From CAVUPF01 sp963777915 (GTDB taxonomy: Bacteria > Actinomycetota > Thermoleophilia > Solirubrobacterales > 70-9): 64,000 bases of DNA. A program made the position numbers and the translations under genes. Positions 24,921-31,824 of this stretch are shown here, piece by piece (the first letter of the stretch is position 1; each line of letters opens with the position of its first letter). The notes below the pieces were generated by a model. That model saw nothing but the letters and a program-made list of their open reading frames with translations, had not been told where the DNA came from and made no database searches. Location: the NCBI GenBank assembly GCA_963777915.1, contig CAVZSH010000003.1:124001-188000 (forward strand), written 5' to 3'.

Positions 24921-24938
24921 TGGCTGGCTGGCCAGGGC
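24921..24938. promoter_or_regulatory. Degenerate match to the fatty-acid operator
   Basis: TGGCTGGCTGGCCAGGGC agrees with TGAnTGACTAGTCAnTCA at 9 of 16 fixed positions; several differences are A-to-G. It lies 17 bp upstream of the acyl-CoA dehydrogenase start at 24903. Alone it would not be called. Confidence 0.25.
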
Positions 24939-24959
24939 CCGTCCGGTTCACGCCTGCGC

Positions 24960-26147
24960 TCAGATCCTCTCGATCAGGGTGCCGGTCCCGAGGCCTCCAC
25001 CGCAGCACATCGTCACCAGGCCCATCTCCTTATCGGAGCGCTCCATCTCGTGGAGCAAGGTCGTGATCAGCCGCGCCCCGGTCGAGCCGAGCGGGTGGCC
25101 GAGCGCGATCGCGCCGCCGTTGACGTTGACCCTGTCCATGTCAGGATCGAGTTCGCGACGCCAGGCGCCGAGGACCGAGGCGAACGCCTCGTTGATCTCG
25201 ACCAGGTCGATGTCGTCCATTGTCATCCCGTTGCGCTCCAAAAGCTTCCGGGTCGCCGGGATCGGGCCGGTCAGCATGATCACTGGATCGACGCCGACCG
25301 TCGTTTGGTCATAGATCCGCGCCCGTGGCTTGAGGCCTAGCGCGTCGGCCTTCTCGCGGGCCATCAGCAGGACGGCGGCGGCGCCGTCGGAGACCTGGGA
25401 GGAGTTGCCGGCGGTGATCTTGCCGTCCTCCTTGAAGGCGGGCTTCAGCTTGGCGAGCGCCTCCAACGATGTGTCGGGACGAATGCCCTGATCGGTGACG
25501 TAGGTGTCGCCGTTGACAGAGAAGGGAATGATCTCGCGCTCAAAGCGACCCTCCTCGGTCGCCTTGGCGGCGCGCTGGTGAGAGCGCAGGCCGATCTCGT
25601 CAAGCTCGGAGCGGGGGATCTCCCAGCGATCGGCGATCATCTCGGCGGAGATGCCCTGCGGGACGAGGTCATAGCGCTCCATCAGCTGCGGGGAGAACGG
25701 CATCCCGTGCTCCTCCATCACCGAGGCGCCGTCCGCGAATGAGATGTGGCCCATGTGCTCGACGCCGGAGCCAATCGCGACGTCGTGGACGCCTGTGGCG
25801 ATCAGCGCCGCGGCGAAATTGACGGCCTGCTGGGCGGAGCCGCACTGGCGGTCGATCGTCGTCGCCGGCGTCTCGACCGGAAGGCCGGCCTCCAGCCATG
25901 CGTTGCGGCCGATGTTGACCCCCTGCTCGCCGAACTGCTGCGCGCAGCCAGCAACCACGTCGCCGACTTCGGCAGCGTCGATCCCGGCCCGCGCGATCAC
26001 CTCGGCGTAGGACCTAGCCAAGAGGTTGGAGGGATGAAGATCCTTGTAGTACCCCTTCTCGGGGTGGCCACGCCCGATCGGCGTGCGCGCCGCCTCGACG
26101 AGGACCACTTCGCGGCCCCCAAAGCCGCCCTTGCCGTTGTCTGCCAT
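24960..26147 (-). CDS. Acetyl-CoA acyltransferase (thiolase)
   Basis: 395 aa. Nucleophile Cys102 in TIDRQCGSAQQA, His in GGAIALGHPLGSTGAR and second Cys in TMCCGGGLGTG: all three catalytic elements are present. Typical FadA length. It cleaves 3-ketoacyl-CoA, the last step of beta-oxidation. Divergent from the 3-hydroxyacyl-CoA dehydrogenase gene with 90 bp between starts, containing two candidate operators. Confidence 0.95.
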   Translation of the reverse strand: MADNGKGGFGGREVVLVEAARTPIGRGHPEKGYYKDLHPSNLLARSYAEVIARAGIDAAEVGDVVAGCAQQFGEQGVNIGRNAWLEAGLPVETPATTIDRQCGSAQQAVNFAAALIATGVHDVAIGSGVEHMGHISFADGASVMEEHGMPFSPQLMERYDLVPQGISAEMIADRWEIPRSELDEIGLRSHQRAAKATEEGRFEREIIPFSVNGDTYVTDQGIRPDTSLEALAKLKPAFKEDGKITAGNSSQVSDGAAAVLLMAREKADALGLKPRARIYDQTTVGVDPVIMLTGPIPATRKLLERNGMTMDDIDLVEINEAFASVLGAWRRELDPDMDRVNVNGGAIALGHPLGSTGARLITTLLHEMERSDKEMGLVTMCCGGGLGTGTLIERI

Positions 26148-26160
26148 GGAAGCCTCCGTT

Positions 26161-26209
26161 CAGTCGACTGGTCACCCAACTGTACTCAAGTTGACTGGCG
26201 GGTCAGCCA
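26161..26209. promoter_or_regulatory. Two candidate operators in the thiolase / 3-hydroxyacyl-CoA dehydrogenase gap
   Basis: TGACTGGCGGGTCAGCCA (26192-26209) matches TGAnTGACTAGTCAnTCA at 12 of 16 fixed positions. A second site at 26161-26178 (read on minus as TGGGTGACCAGTCGACTG) matches at 10 of 16. They are spaced 31 bp start to start in the shared promoter region, so one regulator could control both genes. Confidence 0.45.
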
Positions 26210-26237
26210 GGGGCGGTGTGATAGGAACCCCGTCCGA

Positions 26238-27062
26238 ATGAGCGCAAATCACGGATATGAGAATCCCGGAATTGCCGGAAGCGGCGCGATAGCCACTGGA
26301 TTGGCTGCTGTCTCCACAACGACGGCGGACACGATTCTGCTGGCCCGAAGCGAGGCTTCTGCCTGGCGGGCGGAGGAGAGGGCGGTCGCAGCCTGCGCCA
26401 AGATCGAGGGGGCCGACCCCTCGCGACTGCGGGTGACGACAGACGCGGCCGACTTGGCTGAGTGCGACATCGTCGTCGAGTCCGTGATCGAGGAGCTCGG
26501 GCCAAAGGGCGAGGTGCTGGGGGGCGTCGCCGCTGCATGCCCCGGCGCCGACCTCGCTACCACGACCTCCTCCCTCGGCATCGCCGAGATCGCCGCGGCG
26601 AGCGGCACCGGAGACCGCCTCTTCGGCCTGCACTTCTTCAATCCGGTGCCGCGGATGAAGCTGGTCGAGGTCTGCTTCCCCGACGGCGCCGAGGGCGCCC
26701 GCGAGACGGCGTTGGCCTGGTGTGCGGCGCTCGGCAAGACGGCGGTCGAGGTTCCCGATCAGGCCGGCTTCGTCGTCAATCGCCTGCTCTTCCCCTACCT
26801 CTTCGACGCGGTGCGGATGATCGAGCGCACCGGCATGGAGGCCGGGGAGGTCGACACCTGCATGAAGCTCGGCGCCGGCCACCCTATGGGTCCGCTTGCC
26901 CTGCTCGACTTCGTCGGGCTCGACGTTGCCGAGGCGATCGGCGACGCCCTCTATGCCGACTCCTCAGAGGCGGCCCATAAGCCTCCCGGGCTGATGGTCG
27001 AGATGGTCGGAGAAGAGAAGCTCGGTCGCAAGAGCGGCGCAGGGTTTTACGAGTACGACTGA
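26238..27062 (+). CDS. 3-hydroxyacyl-CoA dehydrogenase
   Basis: 274 aa from the ATG at 26238. Rossmann motif GIAGSGAIATGLAAV, the family strand VVESVIEELGPKGEVL, and GLHFFNPVPRMKLVEV with the catalytic His. The C-terminal domain includes AGFVVNRLLFPYLFDAVRM. It oxidises 3-hydroxyacyl- (or 3-hydroxybutyryl-) CoA with NAD+. The frame upstream is open but overlaps the thiolase gene. Its last 16 bp overlap the convergent small gene at 27047. Confidence 0.92.
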   Translation: MSANHGYENPGIAGSGAIATGLAAVSTTTADTILLARSEASAWRAEERAVAACAKIEGADPSRLRVTTDAADLAECDIVVESVIEELGPKGEVLGGVAAACPGADLATTTSSLGIAEIAAASGTGDRLFGLHFFNPVPRMKLVEVCFPDGAEGARETALAWCAALGKTAVEVPDQAGFVVNRLLFPYLFDAVRMIERTGMEAGEVDTCMKLGAGHPMGPLALLDFVGLDVAEAIGDALYADSSEAAHKPPGLMVEMVGEEKLGRKSGAGFYEYD

Positions 27063-27286
27063 CGCTTGCCGCTTAGGTCCCAGATCACGTCGGCCTCGGA
27101 GATGCCCTGGCGGCGGGCGATGATCTCGACCTGCTCCCAGGGCAGCTCGGCTTCCGGCAGGTCGTCCCAGCGAGCCAGGTCGAGGGCCTCGACCGCCCCC
27201 TGAAGCGCCGGACCGAGATGACCTTCGGAGCGCAGCAGCGCTCTCAGGACCTCAAGCTGCTTGTCGCTAAGGCGAACAACCCACAT
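27047..27286 (-). CDS. Small helical protein of unknown function
   Basis: 79 aa from the ATG at 27286, which follows GGAGG with a six-base spacer. Sequence WVVRLSDKQLEVLRALLRSEGHLG then WEQVEIIARRQGISEADVIWDL suggests two short helical units, perhaps a HTH-like fold. No known family recognised. Overlaps the end of the 3-hydroxyacyl-CoA dehydrogenase gene tail to tail by 16 bp. Confidence 0.6.
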   Translation of the reverse strand: MWVVRLSDKQLEVLRALLRSEGHLGPALQGAVEALDLARWDDLPEAELPWEQVEIIARRQGISEADVIWDLSGKRQSYS

Positions 27287-27329
27287 ACGAAACCTCCAAC
27301 GTTGGCGGGGTGCGGGTTGCCCGAAAAAA

Positions 27330-28628
27330 CTAGGCGGAGGGACGGACGGAACGGCTAATCCGCACCGCCTCGATCCGGTTCTCCCGCACCGACTCAACCC
27401 TGATCGTGTATCCGTTTGAGACGATCAGGTCGCCGCGCTTCGGCAGACGGCCCAGCTCGCCGAAGACGTAACCGCCGACCGAGTTGTAGGCGTCCGTGTC
27501 GACGGGCAGCTCGATGCCCGCGTCGGCGAGGTCGCCGAGCGAGACATGCCCGCGCACGAACCAGTCGCCGTTGGTGAGCCGGCGCAGCGCCGCGGCGCGC
27601 GGATCGGTCTCGTCCTCGATCTCCCCCACCACCTCCTCGAGAATGTCCTCGACGCTGACGATCCCGACCGTCCGCCCGTACTCATCGACGACCACCGCCA
27701 CCGAGGTGCGCTGGACCTGGAGGTCGTGGAGGAGGTCGTCGAGCGGCCGTGTCTCGGGGACTATCAGGGCGTCGCGGATCACCGGCTCGATCGATGCCTC
27801 GGGCCCCTCGCCCATGTAGAGCCGGGCGAGGCTGTTGTTGTGGACGATCCCCTTCACTCGGTCTGGGTTTTCGTCCTCGATCACCACCAGCCGCGTGTGG
27901 CCGGAGGTGACGCAGCGCCGCAGCGCCGTCTCGACGGCCTCCGAGGCATCGACGGTAACCACGGCGGGGATCGGCGTCATCACCTCGCGCGCCTCCTGCT
28001 CGTGCAGGTGGAAGACGCCGCCGAGCATCCCGGCCTCGCCAGGGTCCAGCGTCCCCCCCAGTCTCGAGCTGTCGATGATCTCTTTCAGATCCTCGGCCGT
28101 GTGGCGCTCTTCGAGGTCGCCCGGGTTGACTCCGAAGAGGCGGACGATCGAGTTGGAGAGCCCGCTCAGCCCGAAGACGATCGGGGCCGTGACGGCGCGG
28201 AACCAGTTGAGCGGGCGGGCGACCCGGCGGGCAGTGCGCTCGGCGTGGCTGATCGCCAGCATCTTCGGCACCTGCTCGCCGACGACGATGTGCACGGCAG
28301 TGACCAAGGCGAAGGCGATCACCACCGAGATCGCCGCCGCGACCTCGTGCGAGAGGCCGCCGAAGATGGGCTCCAGCAGCTTGGCGAGGGAGGGCTCTCC
28401 GAGGAAGCCGATCCCGATCGAGGCCATCGTGACGCCGACCTGGCAGGCCGACAGCGAGTCTTCGATCTTGTCGAGCTGCTCGATCACGGCCTCGGCGCCG
28501 CTCTCGCCCTCCTTTGCAAGCTGTTCGATCTTGCCGCGACGACTGCGAACCAGTGCGAACTCCGCCGCCACGAAGAAGCCGTTGACGGCGATCAGGACGA
28601 GCAGCAGGACGAGCAGCAGGGCAGTCAT
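27330..28628 (-). CDS. HlyC/CorC (CNNM plus CBS) family membrane protein
   Basis: 432 aa. Residues 1-190 are the CNNM membrane domain (VNGFFVAAEFALVRSRRGKI and SIGIGFLGEPSLAKLLEP). A CBS pair spans about 205-330 (VMTPIPAVVTVDASEAVE and VVVDEYGRTVGIVSVEDILE) and a CorC/HlyC domain follows to about 425. These proteins move or regulate Mg2+ (sometimes Co2+). Divergent from the BtuF-like gene. The label hemolysin often attached to the family is not supported by anything here. Confidence 0.9.
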   Translation of the reverse strand: MTALLLVLLLVLIAVNGFFVAAEFALVRSRRGKIEQLAKEGESGAEAVIEQLDKIEDSLSACQVGVTMASIGIGFLGEPSLAKLLEPIFGGLSHEVAAAISVVIAFALVTAVHIVVGEQVPKMLAISHAERTARRVARPLNWFRAVTAPIVFGLSGLSNSIVRLFGVNPGDLEERHTAEDLKEIIDSSRLGGTLDPGEAGMLGGVFHLHEQEAREVMTPIPAVVTVDASEAVETALRRCVTSGHTRLVVIEDENPDRVKGIVHNNSLARLYMGEGPEASIEPVIRDALIVPETRPLDDLLHDLQVQRTSVAVVVDEYGRTVGIVSVEDILEEVVGEIEDETDPRAAALRRLTNGDWFVRGHVSLGDLADAGIELPVDTDAYNSVGGYVFGELGRLPKRGDLIVSNGYTIRVESVRENRIEAVRISRSVRPSA

Positions 28629-28735
28629 CGGCTATGTGGCCCAGTACTTCGGGGGAGGTCGTCTTCGGCCATTCGGCGCACGGAATATAGCTCCCCCCAC
28701 GCCGACACCCGCAGAAGTGCCATATTGAGCCCCGG

Positions 28736-29656
28736 ATGCGCATCGCGAGCCTCGTCCCATCGGCAACGGAGATGCTGTTCGCCCTCGGGCTCAGCGACAG
28801 CGTCGTCGCGGTGACGCACGAGTGCGACTACCCGCCCGCAGCGCGCTCGCTTCCTCACCTGACCCGCACCGTACTGCCGCAGGTGCTCAGCGCCGGAGAG
28901 ATCGATGCGGCCGTGAAGGCGATCGTCGGCGAGGGCCGGGCGCTCTACGCGCTGGATGAGAAACGCCTCGGCGAACTGTCCCCCGATTTGATCGTCACCC
29001 AGGCGGTATGCGAGGTCTGCGCGGTGTCCTACGAGGAGGTGGTCGAGGCCGCCACCCGTCTGCCGAGCCACCCGCGAGTCATCCAGCAGGACCCGAGCAC
29101 GCTCGGCGAGATGCTGGAGGACGTGATCCGACTCGGCGAGGCGACTGGGGTCGAGGAGCAGGCCCACGAGCTGCGCGGCGAGCTGGAGGGGAGGCTGGCC
29201 GCCGTCGGTGCCGCCGTGTCGGGGGCGACCCTGCCGCGGGTGATCACTCTGGAGTGGCTCGACCCGCCCTACGTCGGCGGCCACTGGATCCCCGAGATGA
29301 TCTCGATCGCCGGCGGCGAGGACGTCGCCGGGCCGCCGGGGTTGCGCTCCCCCGAAGTCGGCTGGGGCGAGCTGTCGGGACTGGGTCCCGACGTGGTCGT
29401 TGCGATGCCCTGCGGCTGGTACCTGGAGGACTCGCGCGCCCAGGCCGTGGAGCAATGGGAACGGATCGAGGCGCTCGGCGCCGCCCACGTCTTCGCGGTC
29501 GACGCAGCCTCGACCTTCTCCCGCCCGGGACCACGACTGGTCGACGGGGTGGAGCTCCTGGGCCACCTGCTCCACCCGGACCTGATCGACCCTCCCGGCA
29601 ACATCGAGTTCGACGAGTTGCGCGACCCCGTCTCAAGACCAGGGCGCTCCGGGTAG
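28736..29656 (+). CDS. BtuF-like cobalamin-binding protein without signal peptide
   Basis: 306 aa, class III periplasmic-binding-protein fold. It opens MRIASLVPSATEMLFALGL, the first strand of the fold itself, with no secretion signal or lipobox, so it should stay in the cytoplasm. THECDYPP and TLEWLDPPYVGGHWIPEMI are typical of the cobalamin-binding subgroup found in bacteria lacking an adjacent BtuCD. No transporter gene is nearby. Role may be cobalamin handling or sensing; this is inference. Confidence 0.8.
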   Translation: MRIASLVPSATEMLFALGLSDSVVAVTHECDYPPAARSLPHLTRTVLPQVLSAGEIDAAVKAIVGEGRALYALDEKRLGELSPDLIVTQAVCEVCAVSYEEVVEAATRLPSHPRVIQQDPSTLGEMLEDVIRLGEATGVEEQAHELRGELEGRLAAVGAAVSGATLPRVITLEWLDPPYVGGHWIPEMISIAGGEDVAGPPGLRSPEVGWGELSGLGPDVVVAMPCGWYLEDSRAQAVEQWERIEALGAAHVFAVDAASTFSRPGPRLVDGVELLGHLLHPDLIDPPGNIEFDELRDPVSRPGRSG

Positions 29657-29660
29657 TCGC

Positions 29661-30485
29661 TCAGGCGATCGCGATCGCGCCGGCGATCGAGACGATCGCG
29701 ACCACAGCCATCACCGTCAACTCCGCGTAGAGCCTCGAGCTCCCCAGCCGACCGCGCTCTCCGGCGAGAACGGCGAAGGCGCAGAGGACGCCCGCGAGGA
29801 GACCGCCGAGGTGGCCGCCGAGGCTGATCTCCGGATCGCTGACGTCGAACACCAGATTCAGGACCACGAGCACCCCTATCGTCCGGGCGACGTGGTCGAG
29901 GCCGCGCCCCCGGGCGAGCACGAATGCGGCGCCGAAGACGCCAAAGATCGCTCCTGAGGCGCCGATCGTGAGCTGATCGGGCCCGCTCAGCAGCAGCGCC
30001 CCGAAGGCGCCGGCGAACAGCGACGCCATGTAGAGGAAGACGAACCGCGTAGTGCCGATCGCCGGCTCCAGCAGCCGGCCCCCAAAATAGAGCGCGACCA
30101 TGTTGAAGCCTATGTGGGTGAGGTCCGCATGGAGGAAGGCTCCGGTGAGGAGCCGGTACCACTCACCGCTTGCCACCGAGGTACCAAGCAGGCCGTAGTT
30201 GTTCACCAGGCTCACGCCGGGGGTGTTGAGGCCGCCGGGACCGGAGGCGACCTCGGCGAGATAGATGGCAACGTTGATCGCGATCAGAAAGTAGGTGGCT
30301 GGCGCATGGACGGAGCCGCCGAACGCCGCCGCTCCGTGGGTCACCTTGGTCCGCTCCTGCATGCACTCGGGACAACGCATGCCGACCGGGGTCGGAGTCA
30401 TGCAATCAGGGCAGATCGGTCGCCCGCAGGAGGAGCAGGAGACTCGGGTCTCGCGATCGGGATGTCGGTAACAGGTCTGGGCCAA
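29661..30485 (-). CDS. Rhomboid intramembrane serine protease with N-terminal zinc finger
   Basis: 274 aa. Residues 5-41 form a B-box-like zinc finger (C5, H8, C17, C20, C25, C28, C38, C41). The rhomboid core follows with about six membrane segments: HADLTHIGFNM in the second, catalytic Ser177 in GASGAIFG and His225 in LGGHLGG. It cleaves transmembrane segments within the membrane. The cytoplasmic zinc finger may select partners. Single gene, stop 4 bp from the convergent BtuF-like gene. Confidence 0.9.
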   Translation of the reverse strand: MAQTCYRHPDRETRVSCSSCGRPICPDCMTPTPVGMRCPECMQERTKVTHGAAAFGGSVHAPATYFLIAINVAIYLAEVASGPGGLNTPGVSLVNNYGLLGTSVASGEWYRLLTGAFLHADLTHIGFNMVALYFGGRLLEPAIGTTRFVFLYMASLFAGAFGALLLSGPDQLTIGASGAIFGVFGAAFVLARGRGLDHVARTIGVLVVLNLVFDVSDPEISLGGHLGGLLAGVLCAFAVLAGERGRLGSSRLYAELTVMAVVAIVSIAGAIAIA

Positions 30486-30512
30486 GCGATGGGCAGCCTA
30501 CAATCGCCGCCC

Positions 30513-30929
30513 ATGGACCCCCCCAGCCCAGCCCGGCTCTACGCAAGCGCGACCGGCGCCTTTCTCGTCGTACTCGGCATCGTCGGCTTCTTCTACAGCG
30601 CCTCGTTCGGCACCCCGGGCCAGGTCAAGGAGGTGTTGGGCGTGCTCAGCACCAACGGATGGGAGAACGTCCTGCACGTCGCGACGGGAGCGATCGGGCT
30701 GCTCGTGGCGGGCTATGCGGCGCGCCAGTACGCACTATGGCTTGGAGTTCTCTATCTCGCGCTCGCGATCTGGGGCTTCGCTATCTGCAGCGGGGACTCG
30801 ATCTTCGGCTTCCTCCCGGCCAACGCCGGAATGGACTCCCTGCACCTGATCCTCGGCCTGCTCGGGGTCGCCGCCGCGCTGACCACGCCGGTGCCGAAGC
30901 TAAAAGCGCGAGCGAAGCCCGCCGGCTAG
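30513..30929 (+). CDS. DUF4383-type four-helix membrane protein
   Basis: 138 aa from the ATG at 30513. Four hydrophobic helices (about 9-29, 48-66, 70-92, 101-125) with the pattern LHVATGAIGLLVAGYAARQYAL typical of DUF4383 proteins of actinobacteria. Function unknown. It diverges from the rhomboid gene (27 bp between starts) and its end overlaps the convergent small membrane-protein gene by 30 bp. Confidence 0.8.
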   Translation: MDPPSPARLYASATGAFLVVLGIVGFFYSASFGTPGQVKEVLGVLSTNGWENVLHVATGAIGLLVAGYAARQYALWLGVLYLALAIWGFAICSGDSIFGFLPANAGMDSLHLILGLLGVAAALTTPVPKLKARAKPAG

Positions 30930-31253
30930 CGATCGCAAACCGCGGCGAGTTCTCTGCCTGCTGCGGCGGCGCGCCTCGAGCAACACCAGAGCGCCGGTGG
31001 CTGCACCGCCGGCCGTCACGGCGACCACGGGGCGCACCCAGTTGCGTGGGTCGCGCAAGGCTCGCAACTCGCTCTCTGAGAGCTCCTCCGCCCAGTCGGC
31101 GAGCTCCTCGGCTGCGGCCTGTGTGACCGCGGAGAGAGTGTCCTCGACCCGTCCCGAGAGCCGCTCCGGCGGCTCGATCGGGCGCAGCGCGTCGCTGAGC
31201 AGCTGCTCGACGTCCCAGGTGCTGCCGGTCAGTCGCTCGGTCGCGTCACTCAT
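30900..31253 (-). CDS. Small single-pass membrane protein coupled to an ECF sigma factor
   Basis: 117 aa from the ATG at 31253, which overlaps the sigma-factor stop (ATGAGTGA). Residues 1-75 are acidic and helical (VEQLLSDALRPIEPPERLSG); one membrane segment spans about 80-98; the tail is Arg-rich. The coupling, size and single-pass layout fit an anti-sigma factor, although the zinc-binding motif of ZAS anti-sigma factors is absent. Function is inferred from position only. Confidence 0.6.
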   Translation of the reverse strand: MSDATERLTGSTWDVEQLLSDALRPIEPPERLSGRVEDTLSAVTQAAAEELADWAEELSESELRALRDPRNWVRPVVAVTAGGAATGALVLLEARRRSRQRTRRGLRSLAGGLRSRF

Positions 31254-31806
31254 CGTCCAGCTTCTCCTGGAGTTGCTTGATCGCACGGTGGATCAGCACC
31301 TTGGTGGCGCCATCGGTGCGACCCAGCGCCCGGGCGATCTCGCGGTTGTCCATGCCGAGCGCGAAGCGCATGATCAGCGCCTCGCGACGGTCATCCGGCA
31401 GGTGCTCAAGGGTCTCCATCACCTGCCGCAGCTCCTCACGTCCCTCGGCGATCGCCTCGGTGCCGTGGCGCGCCGCGATCGGGTCGGCGTTGTCGAGCGG
31501 AGTCTGGGGGCGACGGGAGCGGTCCCGGTAGTAGTTGGAGGCGAGGTTGTGGGCGATCCGGATCAGCCAGGGCCGCAGCGGCCGGCCGTCGGACTCGCGC
31601 CGGGCGCGATCGAAGTGTCGGTAGGCCTGCAGAAATGCCTGCTCGGTCAGGTCCTCGGCGTCGTGGTGGTTGCCGACCCGGTAATAGGAGTAGGAGTAAA
31701 CGTCGCGCAGGTGGGCCCTGTAGAGGTCCTCGAAGGCACGGTCCAGCTCCGCCTTCGCGGCTGGGTCGAGGCTCGCCGGTTCGACGTTCTCCTCTGCGCC
31801 GCTCAC
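31246..31806 (-). CDS. ECF-type RNA polymerase sigma factor
   Basis: 186 aa. Region 2 (FEDLYRAHLRDVYSYSYYRV, then AEDLTEQAFLQAYRH and RPWLIRIAHNLASNYYRD) and region 4 (DDRREALIMRFALGMDNREI, then GRTDGATKVLIHRAIKQL) are both clear; region 3 is missing, as expected. It follows the plsC-gpsA fusion by 18 bp on the same strand and is coupled to the small membrane protein downstream. The target regulon is not apparent. Confidence 0.92.
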   Translation of the reverse strand: MSGAEENVEPASLDPAAKAELDRAFEDLYRAHLRDVYSYSYYRVGNHHDAEDLTEQAFLQAYRHFDRARRESDGRPLRPWLIRIAHNLASNYYRDRSRRPQTPLDNADPIAARHGTEAIAEGREELRQVMETLEHLPDDRREALIMRFALGMDNREIARALGRTDGATKVLIHRAIKQLQEKLDDE

Positions 31807-31824
31807 CCGCCAAGCCTAGTCCGA

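Noticed and set aside
24921..24938. Strong operator before the paired acyl-CoA dehydrogenases
   Set aside because: Only 9 of 16 positions match and it is partly a TGGC repeat; kept as a weak feature, not as proof of regulation.
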